64,000 nt of DNA from Liolophura sinensis (Eukaryota > Mollusca > Polyplacophora > Chitonida > Chitonidae), in NCBI RefSeq assembly GCF_032854445.1, contig NC_088297.1, positions 15,243,335 through 15,307,334 of the forward strand. Direction: 5' to 3'. The notes below the pieces were generated by a model. It had not been told where the DNA came from and did not search any database. It saw only the letters and a list, made by a program, of their open reading frames with translations. This document shows positions 11,000-21,519 of this stretch, in pieces; position 1 is the stretch's first letter, and each line of letters opens with the position of its first letter. Made by a program: the position numbers and the translations under genes.

Positions 11000-11530
11000 C
11001 ATAATTCAATTTCTAACTGCTTCTCCATCATTTGTCTAGTCTAAATTACTTTTTCGTGAAACTTTTTTCAGATGCCCATGTTATGGTAAGCAAAGATCAA
11101 TAACAGTTGCATAACATTTACAACAGTTCACATGATACAGTAGGTCACTTTTACCTTTGGTGATCGATAAAAGAGTTCAATCTTAAAACTTCCCTATTGC
11201 ATTCCAGCGACCTCATGGGTCAGAGGCTGTGACAACAACAAACAGTCAGCCAGGACCTCTCTACCCATGCCAATGTTAAAAATGTGTTCGATATTTGTAA
11301 CCCACCCAACCCTTAGACAAAGGGCTTGACAGTACTCTAGAGGTTCTACTTGGTATTTTGATAGAATTCTTTTTCTTTTAATTTTCTCTCCATGTTAATT
11401 TTTTTAAGCCCCTATCTTTTTTATTAGACAGAATAATATTTCTTCTCATAGCATTGGGTTATGCACGACAAAGACTTTTTTAAGGGTGGCCCCAGTATTA
11501 AATCTTATGACGATCAAATTTACATGGACT
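11000..11530 (-). other. Intron, no element recognised
   Basis: AT-rich and unique-looking, with no repeat or exon recognised. Confidence 0.5.
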
Positions 11531-11533
11531 CAC

Positions 11534-11603
11534 CTTGCACTTTTCCATTTTAATATCAAGGGCCTCATAGTTTAGTTTGTTGATAAGTTTCTTAACGAGA
11601 GGA
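11534..11603 (-). CDS. Large gene exon (residues 1721-1743)
   Basis: Encodes PLVKKLINKLNYEALDIKMEK and the following CK. Phase 2 in, phase 0 out, acceptor TGTTCCAG, donor AAG|GTGAGT. Amphipathic helix ahead of the EF-hand region. Confidence 0.9.
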
Positions 11604-11832
11604 CTGGAACAAAAACAAAACTATGATGAGACGGCTTAATTAATGGGTAGAATAAATTAAGCAAAACATTTTCCATATAATGGTATATTTAATATGCACA
11701 TTAAACTTGTGAATTCCACTTAAATGATGGCAATATGGATAGATATATTTTTTGTTGAACATGATGTATAAATACACCTTTTCATATTTTAATTAAAATT
11801 CTATAAAGAAAACTTTACAATGAAAACAAAAT

Positions 11833-12052
11833 AACTCTAATCAACATAGACAAATATCTACAAGCACTAGGGTGGAAATGTTACCATGCTCTAATCAACA
11901 TAGACAAATATCTACAAGCACTGGGGTGGAAAAGTTACCATGCTCTAATCAACATAGACAAATATCTACAAGCACTAGGGTGGAAATGTTACCATGCTCT
12001 AATCAACATAGACAAATATCTACAAGCACTGGGGTGGAAAAGTTACCATGAT
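11833..12052. repeat. 54-bp tandem array, four units in 108-bp pairs
   Basis: Four near-identical units starting CTCTAATCAACATAGACAAA. Units 1 and 3 match each other (CACTAGGG, GGAAATG), and so do units 2 and 4 (CACTGGGG, GGAAAAG). This shows that a 108-bp dimer was duplicated. Confidence 0.95.
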
Positions 12053-12491
12053 CTTTATGGGGGCAAAATTTTAGGCCATTTACAGTGAATAAATAATGTA
12101 TTTCACCTGAAGTTTAAAAATGCAAAATTTCAGAAACATATAAAATCGTTAAAATGATCCTTAAAAAGCCAACACTTCAGTTTTTGTGCTAAGAAATTCA
12201 CCAAACTTCACAAAAAAAAACCTCAAGTAACTCTATGTAAAAAATGTAGATTGATCAATCAAAATCAAGCAAAATGAAAGAAAATAAATTTGGTAACCAT
12301 GGTAACTACAAAAGGATCAATAAATCAGACAAAACCCCCTTTCAAGTGGCCCTATAAACTGGATGAATCGATCAGACCCATGCAGAATGTTTCACTTTGA
12401 AAAAGCTAAACTCTATGTGAAATACAGTAAGCAAATTAACTTCATAACCATGGCAACTACAACAGGGATAAAACACAAAATGGTGACATAC

Positions 12492-12577
12492 TCTAGCTGG
12501 GCTACTCTTTCTGACAGAGCTGCAAGTACGGAGAACAGGTGGAAGTTTATCCGTGTGCGTCCAGGTAAGTTCAAGAT
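12492..12577 (-). CDS. Large gene exon (residues 1692-1719)
   Basis: Encodes ILNLPGRTRINFHLFSVLAA then LSERVAQL. Phase 0 in, phase 2 out, acceptor TTTGCAG, donor GA|GTATGT. Predicted helical segment. Confidence 0.9.
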
Positions 12578-12660
12578 CTGCAAATAATCAAGAAAAAAAC
12601 CTACAAATTTCAAACACTTTATCTATGTACTGTTAAAATAAATAGGGGTTATTTCTTATA

Positions 12661-12710
12661 AACAAGTGAGTGAGTGAGTGCTTGGGGTTGAACATCGTAC
12701 CTTATAAACG
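12661..12710 (+). repeat. Repeat family C fragment (GTGAGTGAGTG terminus)
   Basis: Terminal GTGAGTGAGTGAGTGCTTGG and the start of the body of family C, seen more fully at 19150-19506 and 36376-36680. Confidence 0.6.
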
Positions 12711-12944
12711 AGCCCCAGCTATTAATATTTGATATATTTTTAATTGGATAAACAGCTTATCAATAAACAGATGAAGGAAACGATATCTGGAGAAGTTTAA
12801 GCTCTGATTTAATCAGTCAAACCTATGGAAACTGACTGTTTTAATATAAATTTCAAAATGCACCCCCAAAACTTAACAATTTTCTGCATGTTACATTGGG
12901 AATATCCTAACAGCATTCGCATTTACACAAGTGTACACTCGAAA

Positions 12945-13255
12945 AATATCAACACAATCTGGAAACCAGACTGGCCATGGAAAACCACCAGCCTTTGGCA
13001 AGATATTGATGAACCTTCCACCGTGTGACATACTGTTATGCACACCATATATTGGTGGGAAACGATGAAAACCTGGTTTCCTCCCACCATAATGCTGGCT
13101 TCCTCTCCGGCCGTATGTGGGAAGGTCTGGCAGCAACCTGCAGATGATCATGGGTTTCCCAGAGCCCGGTTTCCTCCCACCATAATTCTGGCTGCCGTCT
13201 TATAAGTGAAACATTCTTGAGTACAGCGTAAAACACCCCTCAAATAAATAAATTT
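12945..13255 (+). mobile_element. Family B fragment joined to a SINE 3' part
   Basis: A family B core (CCTTTGGCAAGATATTGATG, TGTGACATACTG) is followed from about 13070 by SINE body with a partial internal duplication of CTGGTTTCCTCCCACCATAA, ending in AAATAAATAAATT. Two elements are nested or adjacent. Confidence 0.7.
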
Positions 13256-13303
13256 AAAAAAAAAATAAGATAAAAATATAACTGATTCAAAATTGTGATT
13301 TAC

Positions 13304-13396
13304 GTGGAAGAGGTACTCCATTTCCTTGTTGGTCAGCAGGTTATTGTTGATCATCTGTAATGCAGGTCCCACCTCGCTCATGTTAATCTCAGTGTC
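13304..13396 (-). CDS. Large gene exon (residues 1661-1691)
   Basis: Encodes DTEINMSEVGPALQMINNNL and continues to NKEMEYLFH. Phase 0 both sides, acceptor TTTCTGTAG, donor CAC|GTAAAT. Confidence 0.9.
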
Positions 13397-13651
13397 CTAC
13401 AGAAAAGCAAAGCGTATCCCAAATTTATTCATCCACAGAATTTCATTTAATTTAACCATGACCCATTCCCATTTGAAAGGCCCATATTGATCAAATGTTG
13501 TCAGATTTAATAAAGTCAAAAATTCAAACAGAGTTATAATTAAAATGTTTTGCCTAGGGAAAATTTGTACACTGATTCTTTACTGTAGAACAATACACCA
13601 ATCACAATTTCTGCTGTGTAGCATCTACGCCTTGATTGCTTGTGTACTCAC

Positions 13652-13776
13652 AGGTGTGGGGTGGAGGGAATTGTAAAGACCACTCTGCTGTCTCAAGAAG
13701 TCCTTAGGTTTCGTCATCTGCATCTCCGACTGGAAGAAATACTCCATACAGTACAGCTTTACTATACTCGTCTCAG
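13652..13776 (-). CDS. Large gene exon (residues 1620-1660)
   Basis: Encodes ETSIVKLYCMEYFFQSEMQM and continues to SLHPTP. Phase 1 in, phase 0 out, acceptor TTTTCCCAAAG, donor CCT|GTGAGT. Helical and aromatic-rich. Confidence 0.9.
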
Positions 13777-13845
13777 CTTTGGGAAAAAAGAAAGAAAGAA
13801 AAATGTATAGCAAGGGAGATAACTCTGGGATTTTTTCTACATTTA

Positions 13846-14013
13846 TTTTATTTATTTGATTGGTGTTTACACCGTACTTAAGAATATTTGACTTATATGA
13901 CGACAGCCAGTATTACAGTGGGAGGAAACCCACGACCATCTGTAGGCTGCTGAGAGACCTTCCCACGTACAGCCGGAGAGGAAGCCAGCATGAGCTGGAC
14001 TTGAACTCACTGG
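13846..14013 (-). mobile_element. tRNA-derived SINE, head-truncated
   Basis: Reversed tail (TTTATTTTATTTATTTGATT) through the body to the GCATGAGCTGGACTTGAACTC B-box region. The A-box end is missing. Confidence 0.85.
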
Positions 14014-14049
14014 GATTTTTTTCTACATGTCCATTCATATTGTACCTTT

Positions 14050-14830
14050 ACAGTGTTAGCAGAACCAGCGAGAGCTGAATTCCTGCGGGTGACCTCGTTA
14101 CTTAAACTTTTGATTTACATGATTAATTTTATTCCTGTACTTGATCTTCAGTTTAGCACTTTTCAAATAGAACATTTCACTCGATTCATCCACTTCATAG
14201 ATATCGCAGCTTTGCTGGGGTTTTTTGTTGTAAAACATGGATTAATTTTTTACCAGAAAAAAACGTTTTGGCATCAAAAGTGTCATTTTAAAAAATCAGT
14301 TTACGTGATTCTGAGAGTGCATTGCTCAAGTGAGACGTGGAGATGATAATCCACCTTTTCACGAGAGCAATGGTTATGCTATTCAACCTTCACTGTGCAA
14401 AATTGTATTTATATTTTGATAATACGACGATTTTCTCGGGATTTGAAAGTTTTCATATTTAATGTTTTAGCCACAGCCAGTACGTTGTGCAGGACGTCTG
14501 TTGTACCATCTCTTAATGTGTCATGTAGGAATCTTAAAGCTGAATAAACTTGTAGTATGACATCATCCTGCCCAGCCCGGATTGGAACATCACAAAGCAA
14601 AATCTTTTTTCTTTTTTTTTTATGTCATAGTGTCTAGTTGCTAACTATCAAAATGTAATGACAAAAGTGATATCTAACTGAGAGATCATTTTTTTCAGTG
14701 ATCAAAAACCCAACATTTAACCTTTATATAAATAATAATTTGATGCTCAATAATTTTTCGCTTATATATAGCGTGGTTTTTATGGGCAAAGGAAAACAAA
14801 GAGGCTTTGATAAACCTAAGAGCTTGGTTA
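14050..14830 (-). other. Intron, no element recognised
   Basis: AT-rich sequence with chance frames up to 97 codons on either strand. None is bounded by splice sites in phase with the flanking exons. Confidence 0.4.
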
Positions 14831-14834
14831 AGTT

Positions 14835-15245
14835 ACTTGGCGACCTGTCATATTGACGACCAGTCATATTGGCGTCCTGTTATATTGGCAACCTGTCATA
14901 TTGGCGACCTGTTATATTGGCGACCTGTTGTATTGGCGACCTGTCATATTGGTGACCTGTTATATTGGCGTCCTATCATATTGGCATCCTATTACATTGG
15001 CGACCTGTTATATTGATGACCTGTCATTTTGGCGTTCTGTTATATTGGAGTCATGTTTTATTGGCGACCTGTCATATTGGCATCCTGTTATATTGGCATC
15101 CTGTTATATTGGCGTCCTGTTATATTGGAGACCTGTTATATTGGCGACCTGTCATATTGGCGTCCTGTCATATTGGTGACCTGTCATGTTAGCGTTCTAT
15201 TATATTGGCGTTTTATTATATTGGCAACCTGTCATATTGGCCATG
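14835..15245. repeat. 15-bp tandem array (ATTGGCGACCTGTCAT type)
   Basis: About 27 units of a 15-mer alternating GTTAT/GTCAT and GACC/GTCC variants. As 15 is a multiple of 3, frames stay open across it (CHIGDLLYWRPV-like). This explains the four overlapping open frames, and none is supported as a gene. Confidence 0.95.
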
Positions 15246-15249
15246 CAGG

Positions 15250-16350
15250 TTAGTGATCTCCCACAAGAGATATCAGTGGCTAAAAATCAAGGCAAAATGA
15301 TAAAGACCTGAGTTGCTTTCCCAAAAAAATTTATAGTTGTCACATGATGTTATTCATTGTCAATCGTTTTGAACCATGGTGTTAGCTCTCATCATATCGT
15401 TTTAATATTTCTGCCCAGTTTTAATTGGGACTGGAGTAGCAATTTAAAGGCCCTGAGTATAACAGAAGATTTGTAAACTTCCCTGACCTAAGATGGGATT
15501 GAACCTACATCTTGTGTCACCGAGAGATTGAAAGGCACTTCTGTAATTCTTCAACCTTTTTGTACGATTGCAAAACGTTCATTCAAGCATATTATGAAGG
15601 CATTATTCTGTGTAGATTGATAAAATTATACTTTTTGTGAAGCTTTGAAACTGAACAATCTACCCAATGTGGTTTTGTATCAAAAATCAAATTATAAATG
15701 TGCATACATTGCACAGAAAGTTTCTCTTCCATAAGCGAAAAAGTTGAGGAATTAGAGTAGGCACCTTAAAAACTCAACATCCAACTGGACCTAAACGATC
15801 AACTGGGTAGAAATACTAAGACGATACGATGAAAATTCTCTGGAAGAGAGCTAACACCACAGTTCAAAAGGATTCACTATGAGTAACACTATTAAACACC
15901 AATAACTGGAGTAAACACCTATAACTGATGACTTCTCAAAAACAAAACCCTCAGTACCTTCAGTACAATCTTCCTGATGGGACATGATTAATATTCCTTG
16001 TCTTCCTAGCTCGACATCATATCTGTCTGATTTGATGTCATATTCAATCGGGCAGATATGATGTTGAACAAAGCAATTATGATAGATATGACATCAGGAG
16101 TGCTTAAAATTATAGTCTCATTTGTGGCTTCACATCATTGATGAGTGACGCCACCTTTTCACGCACGGTCTTGCATCAAGCAAAAGTCGTTTGGACAGAA
16201 TGTTTTTTGTTTCTGTATTTATCCTCCGAAATGTTTTATCGGTTTTACTACAACTTAAACATTTAAGGAAAGGAATTCAGGTTATCTGACATTTTATCAT
16301 TTCATCTCGAGTTTAAGACGCAGACGTTTTGACATATAAGCGGCGCTTTA
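15250..16350 (-). other. Intron, no element recognised
   Basis: Low GC, no splice-bounded exon. A short palindromic GATATGATGTCAAATC-like stretch lies near 16010-16090. Confidence 0.4.
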
Positions 16351-16393
16351 ACAATTCAAAGTTCGATGTTCCATACCCTTAAAAGGCACGTAC

Positions 16394-16490
16394 CTTGTAG
16401 TTCTTCTAGCCTAACCATCACATTCTGTAGCTTTTCCTCCCCGCGTTCAATCTCTACCTCCACTCTCACCACTTCTGATGTCGCACACAC
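16394..16490 (-). CDS. Large gene exon (residues 1587-1618)
   Basis: Encodes VCATSEVVRVEVEIERGEEK then LQNVMVRLEELQ. Phase 0 in, phase 1 out, acceptor GGTGCAG, donor AAG|GTACGT. A charged heptad-like helix, plausible coiled coil. Confidence 0.9.
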
Positions 16491-16695
16491 CTGCACCAAC
16501 AAATCGCAACAGTCATTCAAAATGAGGTTTACTTTTGTTCATTTTTTTTGTTATAAAAATGATCCGACATGAACAGCTACTTTCAGTACAGTCCATAGTG
16601 GTCTTTCTACAGAAAATTTCTTCATTTTAATGTCTTGATCTCTTTCTCTTTAAAGTCATGTATACTTGCTCATAACCATACTTTATTTACTCATA

Positions 16696-16950
16696 GGGGT
16701 CTTCATGGCCGAGTGATCAGCATTTTAGCGCAGCATATTGACCTAGGAGCCTCTCACCAATGTGATCACTGTGAGCTCACGCTGGTTTCCTTTCTGGTTG
16801 TATGTGAGAAGGTCTTCCTGCAACCTGCTGATGGTCATGGGTTTCTCCCGGTGGGCTTTGTCCGGTTTCCTCCCACCATAATGGTAGCCGCTATCATATA
16901 AGTGAAATATTCACAAGCACGGCACAAAATATCAATCAAATAAATAAATA
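16696..16950 (+). mobile_element. tRNA-derived SINE, near full length
   Basis: From the tRNA-like head (CATGGCCGAGTGATCAGC as A-box region, CACTGTGAGCTCACGC as decayed B box) through the conserved body GTTTCCTCCCACCATAATGG to the AAATAAATAAATA tail. Confidence 0.85.
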
Positions 16951-17010
16951 CGTATATATATTTTTTTATCCACAATGAGAAAAGATTTGTTAAAAACTGA
17001 TGTCACTTAC

Positions 17011-17172
17011 CGCATCAAAAGCCTTGTTACTGAGCCTCTGTAGAATGCCTACGTCACTGTTGGGGTCTACCATGGGAGGGGTTGGGGTTTCGGGTGCATT
17101 TTCTTCCACAGGGGAGCTCGCCTGACTGAATAGCACCTCCTTGGACTGCCTAGACTGAGAGCTCTTCTTTCC
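17011..17172 (-). CDS. Large gene exon (residues 1533-1586)
   Basis: 54 codons, phase 0 both sides. A Lys/Ser-rich start (GKKSSQSRQSKEVLFSQASS), a Pro-rich middle (ETPTPPMVDP) and a helical end (VGILQRLSNKAFDA). Acceptor TACCTTCAG, donor GCG|GTAAGT. Confidence 0.9.
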
Positions 17173-17480
17173 CTGAAGGTAAAAAAATGTCATGGTCTCA
17201 ATAGTTTTGCAGTGATGTCATAGCTGCTCTGAGCCAATCATCAGCAGTCTTTGGTCATGTGACTCAACCACTGAAGGTGAAAACAACGCTAATGTAACCC
17301 AGGTGAGATAGGCAATGGAGAAGATTTTAGCATCAAAAATGAAAAACACAACTTTTAGGTAAGAATTTTTTTTTGAAACAGTAATCCGAATGTGCGTAGC
17401 CTTCAGATATGATAGTTCCAGTGTCAAGCAGCACTTTGAAATTTTTGGAATCGGCAAAAGACAACATTGCGCACATTTAC

Positions 17481-17518
17481 CTCCATGTTATTTATCACCT
17501 CCTGCTCCTTGCCAGGAA
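17481..17518 (-). CDS. Large gene small exon (residues 1521-1532)
   Basis: Encodes PGKEQEVINNME. Phase 1 in, phase 0 out, donor GAG|GTAAAT. The acceptor GCACCCAAG has a weak pyrimidine tract. Accepted because its phases bridge the neighbours. Confidence 0.65.
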
Positions 17519-17844
17519 CTTGGGTGCTCGAAACAATGAATAGATTTTTAGTTACAGATACATGTGGTGATGGTTGTGCTACAGTGTAAACAAATTTTCT
17601 AATATATATTTATATATGGCCCCATGTTTACTTCTGTGTCTGTATCAGAACTGCACGAGTGTAGTCTTATCCATAAAAGAGTCTAGAATATGTATATCAT
17701 CATTTTCTGTTTCATATTTTCAAAACCCGGAACTTATCTTTTGTATTCTGTAAAGCAAAAGTCCCTAAGATAAGTCACAAATTTAATGCAGTAAACTGTT
17801 TTAAAGTTAAGACTTAAGTCTGACTAAAGCCTAAGACAGTTTAC

Positions 17845-17881
17845 CTTTTGTTGAAAGGTTCATTTTCAACCCCAGGAGCAT
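17845..17881 (-). CDS. Large gene small exon (residues 1508-1519), part of a duplicated segment
   Basis: 37 nt between ATCACATCAG and donor AAAG|GTAAAC. In the phase required by both neighbours it reads MLLGLKMNLSTK. A different frame reads a more acidic peptide but does not fit the neighbours. A diverged second copy lies 110 bases to the right (17955-17991), so this exon may be young or alternatively spliced. Confidence 0.45.
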
Positions 17882-18055
17882 CTGATGTGATAAAAAGATG
17901 GTACATGTATGTAACCTTATGCTTTTCTTCTCGCTCTTTTTCTTTGTTTTTTTTACACTTTGTTGAAAGGTACATTTTCAACCTCTGGTACATACATTGT
18001 GCAAAGAACGAAGATGACAAGTAATCTTACACTTTTCTTGGCGCTCTTTTTCTTC
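17845..18055 (-). repeat. ~110-bp tandem duplication spanning two exon ends
   Basis: Two copies, about 17845-17950 and 17955-18055, share TTGTTGAAAGGTNCATTTTC and later TTTTCTTNNCGCTCTTTTTC. The duplication covers the small exon above and the 3' end of the exon at 18031-18134 with the intron between them. The middle copies lack good splice sites or contain stops. Confidence 0.75.
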
Positions 18056-18134
18056 GTCTTTTTCTCACCGTTTGACGACAACATATCGGGAAACATTTCC
18101 TTTGCTTTGGTTGCGATGATATTCAGTCTTCTGG
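18031..18134 (-). CDS. Large gene exon (residues 1474-1507)
   Basis: Encodes RRLNIIATKAKEMFPDMLSS then a Lys-rich tail (EKKTKKKSAKKS). Phase 1 in, phase 0 out, acceptor TGTCACCACAG, donor AGT|GTAAGA. The basic tail could be a nuclear signal or a nucleic-acid or microtubule contact. Confidence 0.8.
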
Positions 18135-18158
18135 CTGTGGTGACATAGAACAATACCT

Positions 18159-18159
<1 letters not shown>

Positions 18160-18191
<32 letters not shown>

Positions 18192-18441
18192 ATTGGTGTT
18201 TTACGCCGTACTCAAGAATATTTCACTTATACGACGGCGGCCAGCATTATGGTGGGTGGAAACCGGGCAGAGCCCGGAGGAAACCCACGACCATCCGCAG
18301 GTTGCTGACAGACCTTCTCACGTACGGCCGGAGAGGAAGCCAGCATGAGCTGGACTTGAACTCACAGCGACCGCATTGGTGAGAGACTCCTGGGTCATTA
18401 CGCTGCGCTAGCGCTTTAACCGACTGAGCCACGGAGGCCCC
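18160..18441 (-). mobile_element. tRNA-derived SINE, full length
   Basis: Complete copy on the minus strand. The head GGCCTCCGTGGCTCAGTCGG contains the A box, and GTGAGTTCAAGTCCAGC contains the B box of a tRNA-type promoter. The body follows, and the 3' end abuts a ~30-base T tract on the plus strand. One of the best reference copies in the window. Confidence 0.95.
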
Positions 18442-18540
18442 AACAATACCTTATAGAATGCCAGATCATTTAATCTGAGCTTACATTTATTTGATTAGTG
18501 TTTAAAACAATTTACAAAAAATTTGTTTATTTTCCTAATT

Positions 18541-18745
18541 CTTGTTTAATGCCATACTCAAGAATGCTTCTCTTATACAGAGAGGTCGGTATAAACCAAG
18601 CGCCTTTGGCATGTTACTAACAAACTTTTTCACTTGTGATCTGCAGATATGCACGCCATCCTTTTTGGTGGAAGAAAAGTGATCTTTAACAAATGCTGAA
18701 CTCCACACAGGAGTATCGTCAAGCACACATTTTCACCAATTAGGC
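18541..18745 (+). repeat. Dispersed repeat family B copy
   Basis: Contains ACTCAAGAATGCTTCTCTTA, CGCCTTTGGCATGTTACTAA, TGTGATCTGCAG and TTGGTGGAAGAAAAGTGATC in family order. Confidence 0.65.
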
Positions 18746-18844
18746 CCTCACAAGCAATGAGTGGGGAAAAGGGTATTTATCAAAATATAAGAAAAAAAAA
18801 CAGATGATATTCTTCCTGCAAGAAATTAATTGACCCCACTTTAC

Positions 18845-18947
18845 CATCTAGCTCCTTCAGCTGGTTCTTCAACTTAATCTGTTTATCGTGAAGAAGCTCA
18901 AATGAAAACTTTAATTTGTCCAAATATTCCTCAGCTGGACTCACACC
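18845..18947 (-). CDS. Large gene exon (residues 1439-1472)
   Basis: Encodes GVSPAEEYLDKLKFSFELLH then DKQIKLKNQLKELD, a heptad-like coiled-coil candidate. Phase 0 in, phase 1 out, acceptor TTGTTGCAG, donor ATG|GTAAAG. Confidence 0.9.
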
Positions 18948-19149
18948 CTGCAACAACAACAACAAACAATTATAGTAGTCATTTCATAAAATAGCTGAGT
19001 GTTAGCATGGTAAGTGCACAAAAAAAGTTTTATTTATTTATTTGGATTGGCACTGTCACGTTTCATACAGCTGTGGGAAAACGGTGTGCTCAAGAAAACC
19101 ACTGCTCTTCGCCAAGGTATCTGACAACTCTCGTAACTTAAATTAAAGT

Positions 19150-19506
19150 CCCCGCACAGCCCCCGAGCGGTAAAGTCCCCGAGCGGTAGACCAAGGGTCA
19201 ATCCTGGGTTGAGTCACACCAAAAACCTTAAAAGAGAAAGTTGTAACTTCCTCCCTTGGCATTCAGCATGAAGGGGATAGTGCAGCGACTGGTTGACCTG
19301 TATCAGTATAATGGCTCGGGCGGGGCGCCTTACTTGCCTTCGGTAAGGCGTCTCAGTGAAGCAGCTCTAGATAAAAGAGCGGTGGAAATCCGTCCTGCCA
19401 CAAGAGGGCACATTACATGCACTCTAAGGATTCCTTCGTCGTCATATGACTGAAAAATTGTTAAGTATGACGTTAAACCCCAAGCACTCACTCACTCACT
19501 CACTTT
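19150..19506 (-). mobile_element. Dispersed repeat family C, long copy
   Basis: It runs from a GGTTGAGTCACACC end through GAAAGTTGTAACTTCCTCCC, GCATGAAGGGGATAGTGCAG, ATAATGGCTCGGGCGGGGCG, GGCGTCTCAGTGAAGCAGC and AAGGATTCCTTCGTCGTCAT, to the TTAACCCCAAGCACTCACTC terminus. The same order occurs at 25056-25260 and 36376-36680. Non-coding, short tandem (ACTC)n at one end. Possibly a SINE or MITE. Confidence 0.75.
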
Positions 19507-19883
19507 GAAAGATAACACAATGAACACTACACCCCTAGTTGTCTCAAAAGAAAGATAGAAACAGCCATTTTTTTTCTCATGTGCTAAGTAACTTTACAGG
19601 TCACGTTTAACCTAGAATTCTCACAATGGCCATGCCGCATCACTTGGATCCTATGTACATGTACATATGGATAAAAGGCAAAACAGAATTTGAGTGACGA
19701 TACCAAAAAGAGTTATGTTCTCGAATTATATAAGTAACTTGTGCCTCGTTGAGCAAAACTGATTAACTGGCAGCACCTTCGATTGGCTCAATGTGCTAAC
19801 TTAGAACTGCGATATCCTGGTTATACAAAATCATAAAAATAAAAAGTCTCGTATTTTAAACGAGATACTTTATCAATGCATAT

Positions 19884-20022
19884 ATTTATTTATTTGATTG
19901 GTGTTTTACACAGTACTCAAGAATATTTCACTTATACCACAGCGGCCAGCATTATGGTGGAAGGAAACCAGGCAGAGCCCTGGGGGAAACCCACAACCAT
20001 CCGCAGGTTGCTGACAGACCAC
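19884..20022 (-). mobile_element. tRNA-derived SINE, 3' part
   Basis: Tail, body and TTGCTGACAGACC segment only. Confidence 0.85.
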
Positions 20023-20121
20023 GGCCTCAATGCATATATAAAACTGCTCTATACAGTGTTGTGTTTTGTTTTAACCATCCTCAACCTGGGAGGCCCCAAT
20101 GAGCTATTATAGTTTTGCAAC

Positions 20122-20245
20122 ATATGATTGGTGTTTTATGCCATACTCAATTGGCATAATTCATTTATACAACGGCAGCCAGCATTATGGTGGGAAAAAA
20201 CTGGGTATAGCCCGGGGGAAATGCGTGACCCCATCTGCAAATTGT
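20122..20245 (-). mobile_element. tRNA-derived SINE, diverged 3' part
   Basis: GATTGGTGTTTTATGCCATA, CCAGCATTATGGTGGGAAAA and AGCCCGGGGGAAATGCGTGA match the SINE body with many changes. Confidence 0.8.
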
Positions 20246-20449
20246 CAGCAGTCTGGGCCACTTGCTATGTTTAGTCAACATCAGTTTCACCAGAGCAGCC
20301 AGTGACTGATCGAAAAAAATGGTCAACAGAAGTCTCTCGAGGTTGTATGAAGATTACCCTATGACAATTCAATGTTTTAATTAACTGATCATAATTAATT
20401 ATTCGAGAAATCAACAAAATCTAAGCTAACGTCAATGTTCACAACATAC

Positions 20450-20726
20450 CGTCGTCATGACACTGGGGGCTCGGTTAATCACTGTCAAATCATGAAGCAT
20501 TTTCATTTCATGGGGAGACAACTGCGGCACATACTGCGGCTGTTCTCCGCCATTACCCACAATGCCATTTGGCAGTCCTCCATCATTCATTGCTGTGGAA
20601 ACAGCTGAATTATCCCTGGGCGTGTCTCGACTTGATACTGGCGGAGTTATTTCCCTTTGGTACTTTGGCGACTGCTGAGACACTGCTTTCTGGAAAACTC
20701 GCTGGTATAGCGGCAACCGATCTTTA
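20450..20726 (-). CDS. Large gene exon (residues 1347-1438)
   Basis: 92 codons starting KDRLPLYQRVFQKAVSQQSP. A Pro/Ser/Asn/Gly-rich middle follows, and the end reads SPHEMKMLHDLTVINRAPSV. Phase 2 in, phase 0 out, acceptor TTGTCTTCAG, donor ACG|GTATGT. Its start continues the DPLDFLAKYCII segment of the preceding exon, making a short helical module. Confidence 0.92.
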
Positions 20727-20880
20727 CTGAAGACAAACAAAGCAAACTTTGTTCATAATGTTGATGACGAACCAATAATTGAACAAGTAAAAGTTCAGCA
20801 AGTTTGCACATGATGTTAACCAAGCATTTAAAGTTAAGACTTGCCGGGTTCTGGGATTAAAAGATAGTTTAAATTACATT

Positions 20881-20990
20881 TATGTATTTATTTGATTGGA
20901 GTTTTACGCTATCACTGCATTCAAGAATGTTTCAGTTGTATGACAGCAGCCAGCAATATGGTGAAGATATTAACCAGGTAGAGGCCGGGG
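20881..20990 (-). mobile_element. tRNA-derived SINE, 3' part
   Basis: Diverged tail and body. It lies immediately left of a SINE in opposite orientation (21008-21290). Confidence 0.75.
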
Positions 20991-21007
20991 GTTAAGTTAT
21001 AAGTATA

Positions 21008-21290
21008 TCGCTGGGCCTGTGGGGCTGAGGGAGTTAGCACACCAGTGCGGCGCAATGACCGAGGAGCCCCTCACCCATGCGGTCGCTGTGAGTTCAAGTT
21101 CAGCTCATCCTGGCTCTGAGCGTACTCCTCTCTGACGGTACTAGGGAAAGTCTACCAACAACATACGGACAGCTGCGGCTTTCCCCCAGGATCTGCTTGG
21201 TTTCCTCTCACCATAATGCTGGCCGCCATTGTATAAGTGAAATATTCTTGAGTATGGCAAACAGCAATCAAATGAATAAATAAATAAATC
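21008..21290 (+). mobile_element. tRNA-derived SINE, near full length
   Basis: Head GGGGCTGAGGGAGTTAGCAC (A-box region), GCTGTGAGTTCAAGTTCAGC (B box), body and AATAAATAAATAAATC tail. Diverged from the best copies. Confidence 0.85.
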
Positions 21291-21519
21291 TAGATCACTT
21301 TCCTAATGTCGCAAGTCTAATACATGTATGTGTGATGCAAATTTCGATGTCATACAAGGAAATTGCCCTGAAAATTAAGGCCAGATATTGTCTTTGAGAA
21401 CATACTTCAGCTATATCCATTAAATACTGTTAAACCATGGAGTCAAAAGCAGATGTTACCTGCCTAAAAAGGTTTTGGATTGACACCTTTCAAATTCATC
21501 ATTTTACAAAACACCACAC

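Noticed and set aside
14807-15253. Four overlapping frames with CYIGDLLYWRPV-like repeats
   Set aside because: The 15-bp array is a multiple of three and keeps frames open. No start context or splice sites in phase with the host gene.
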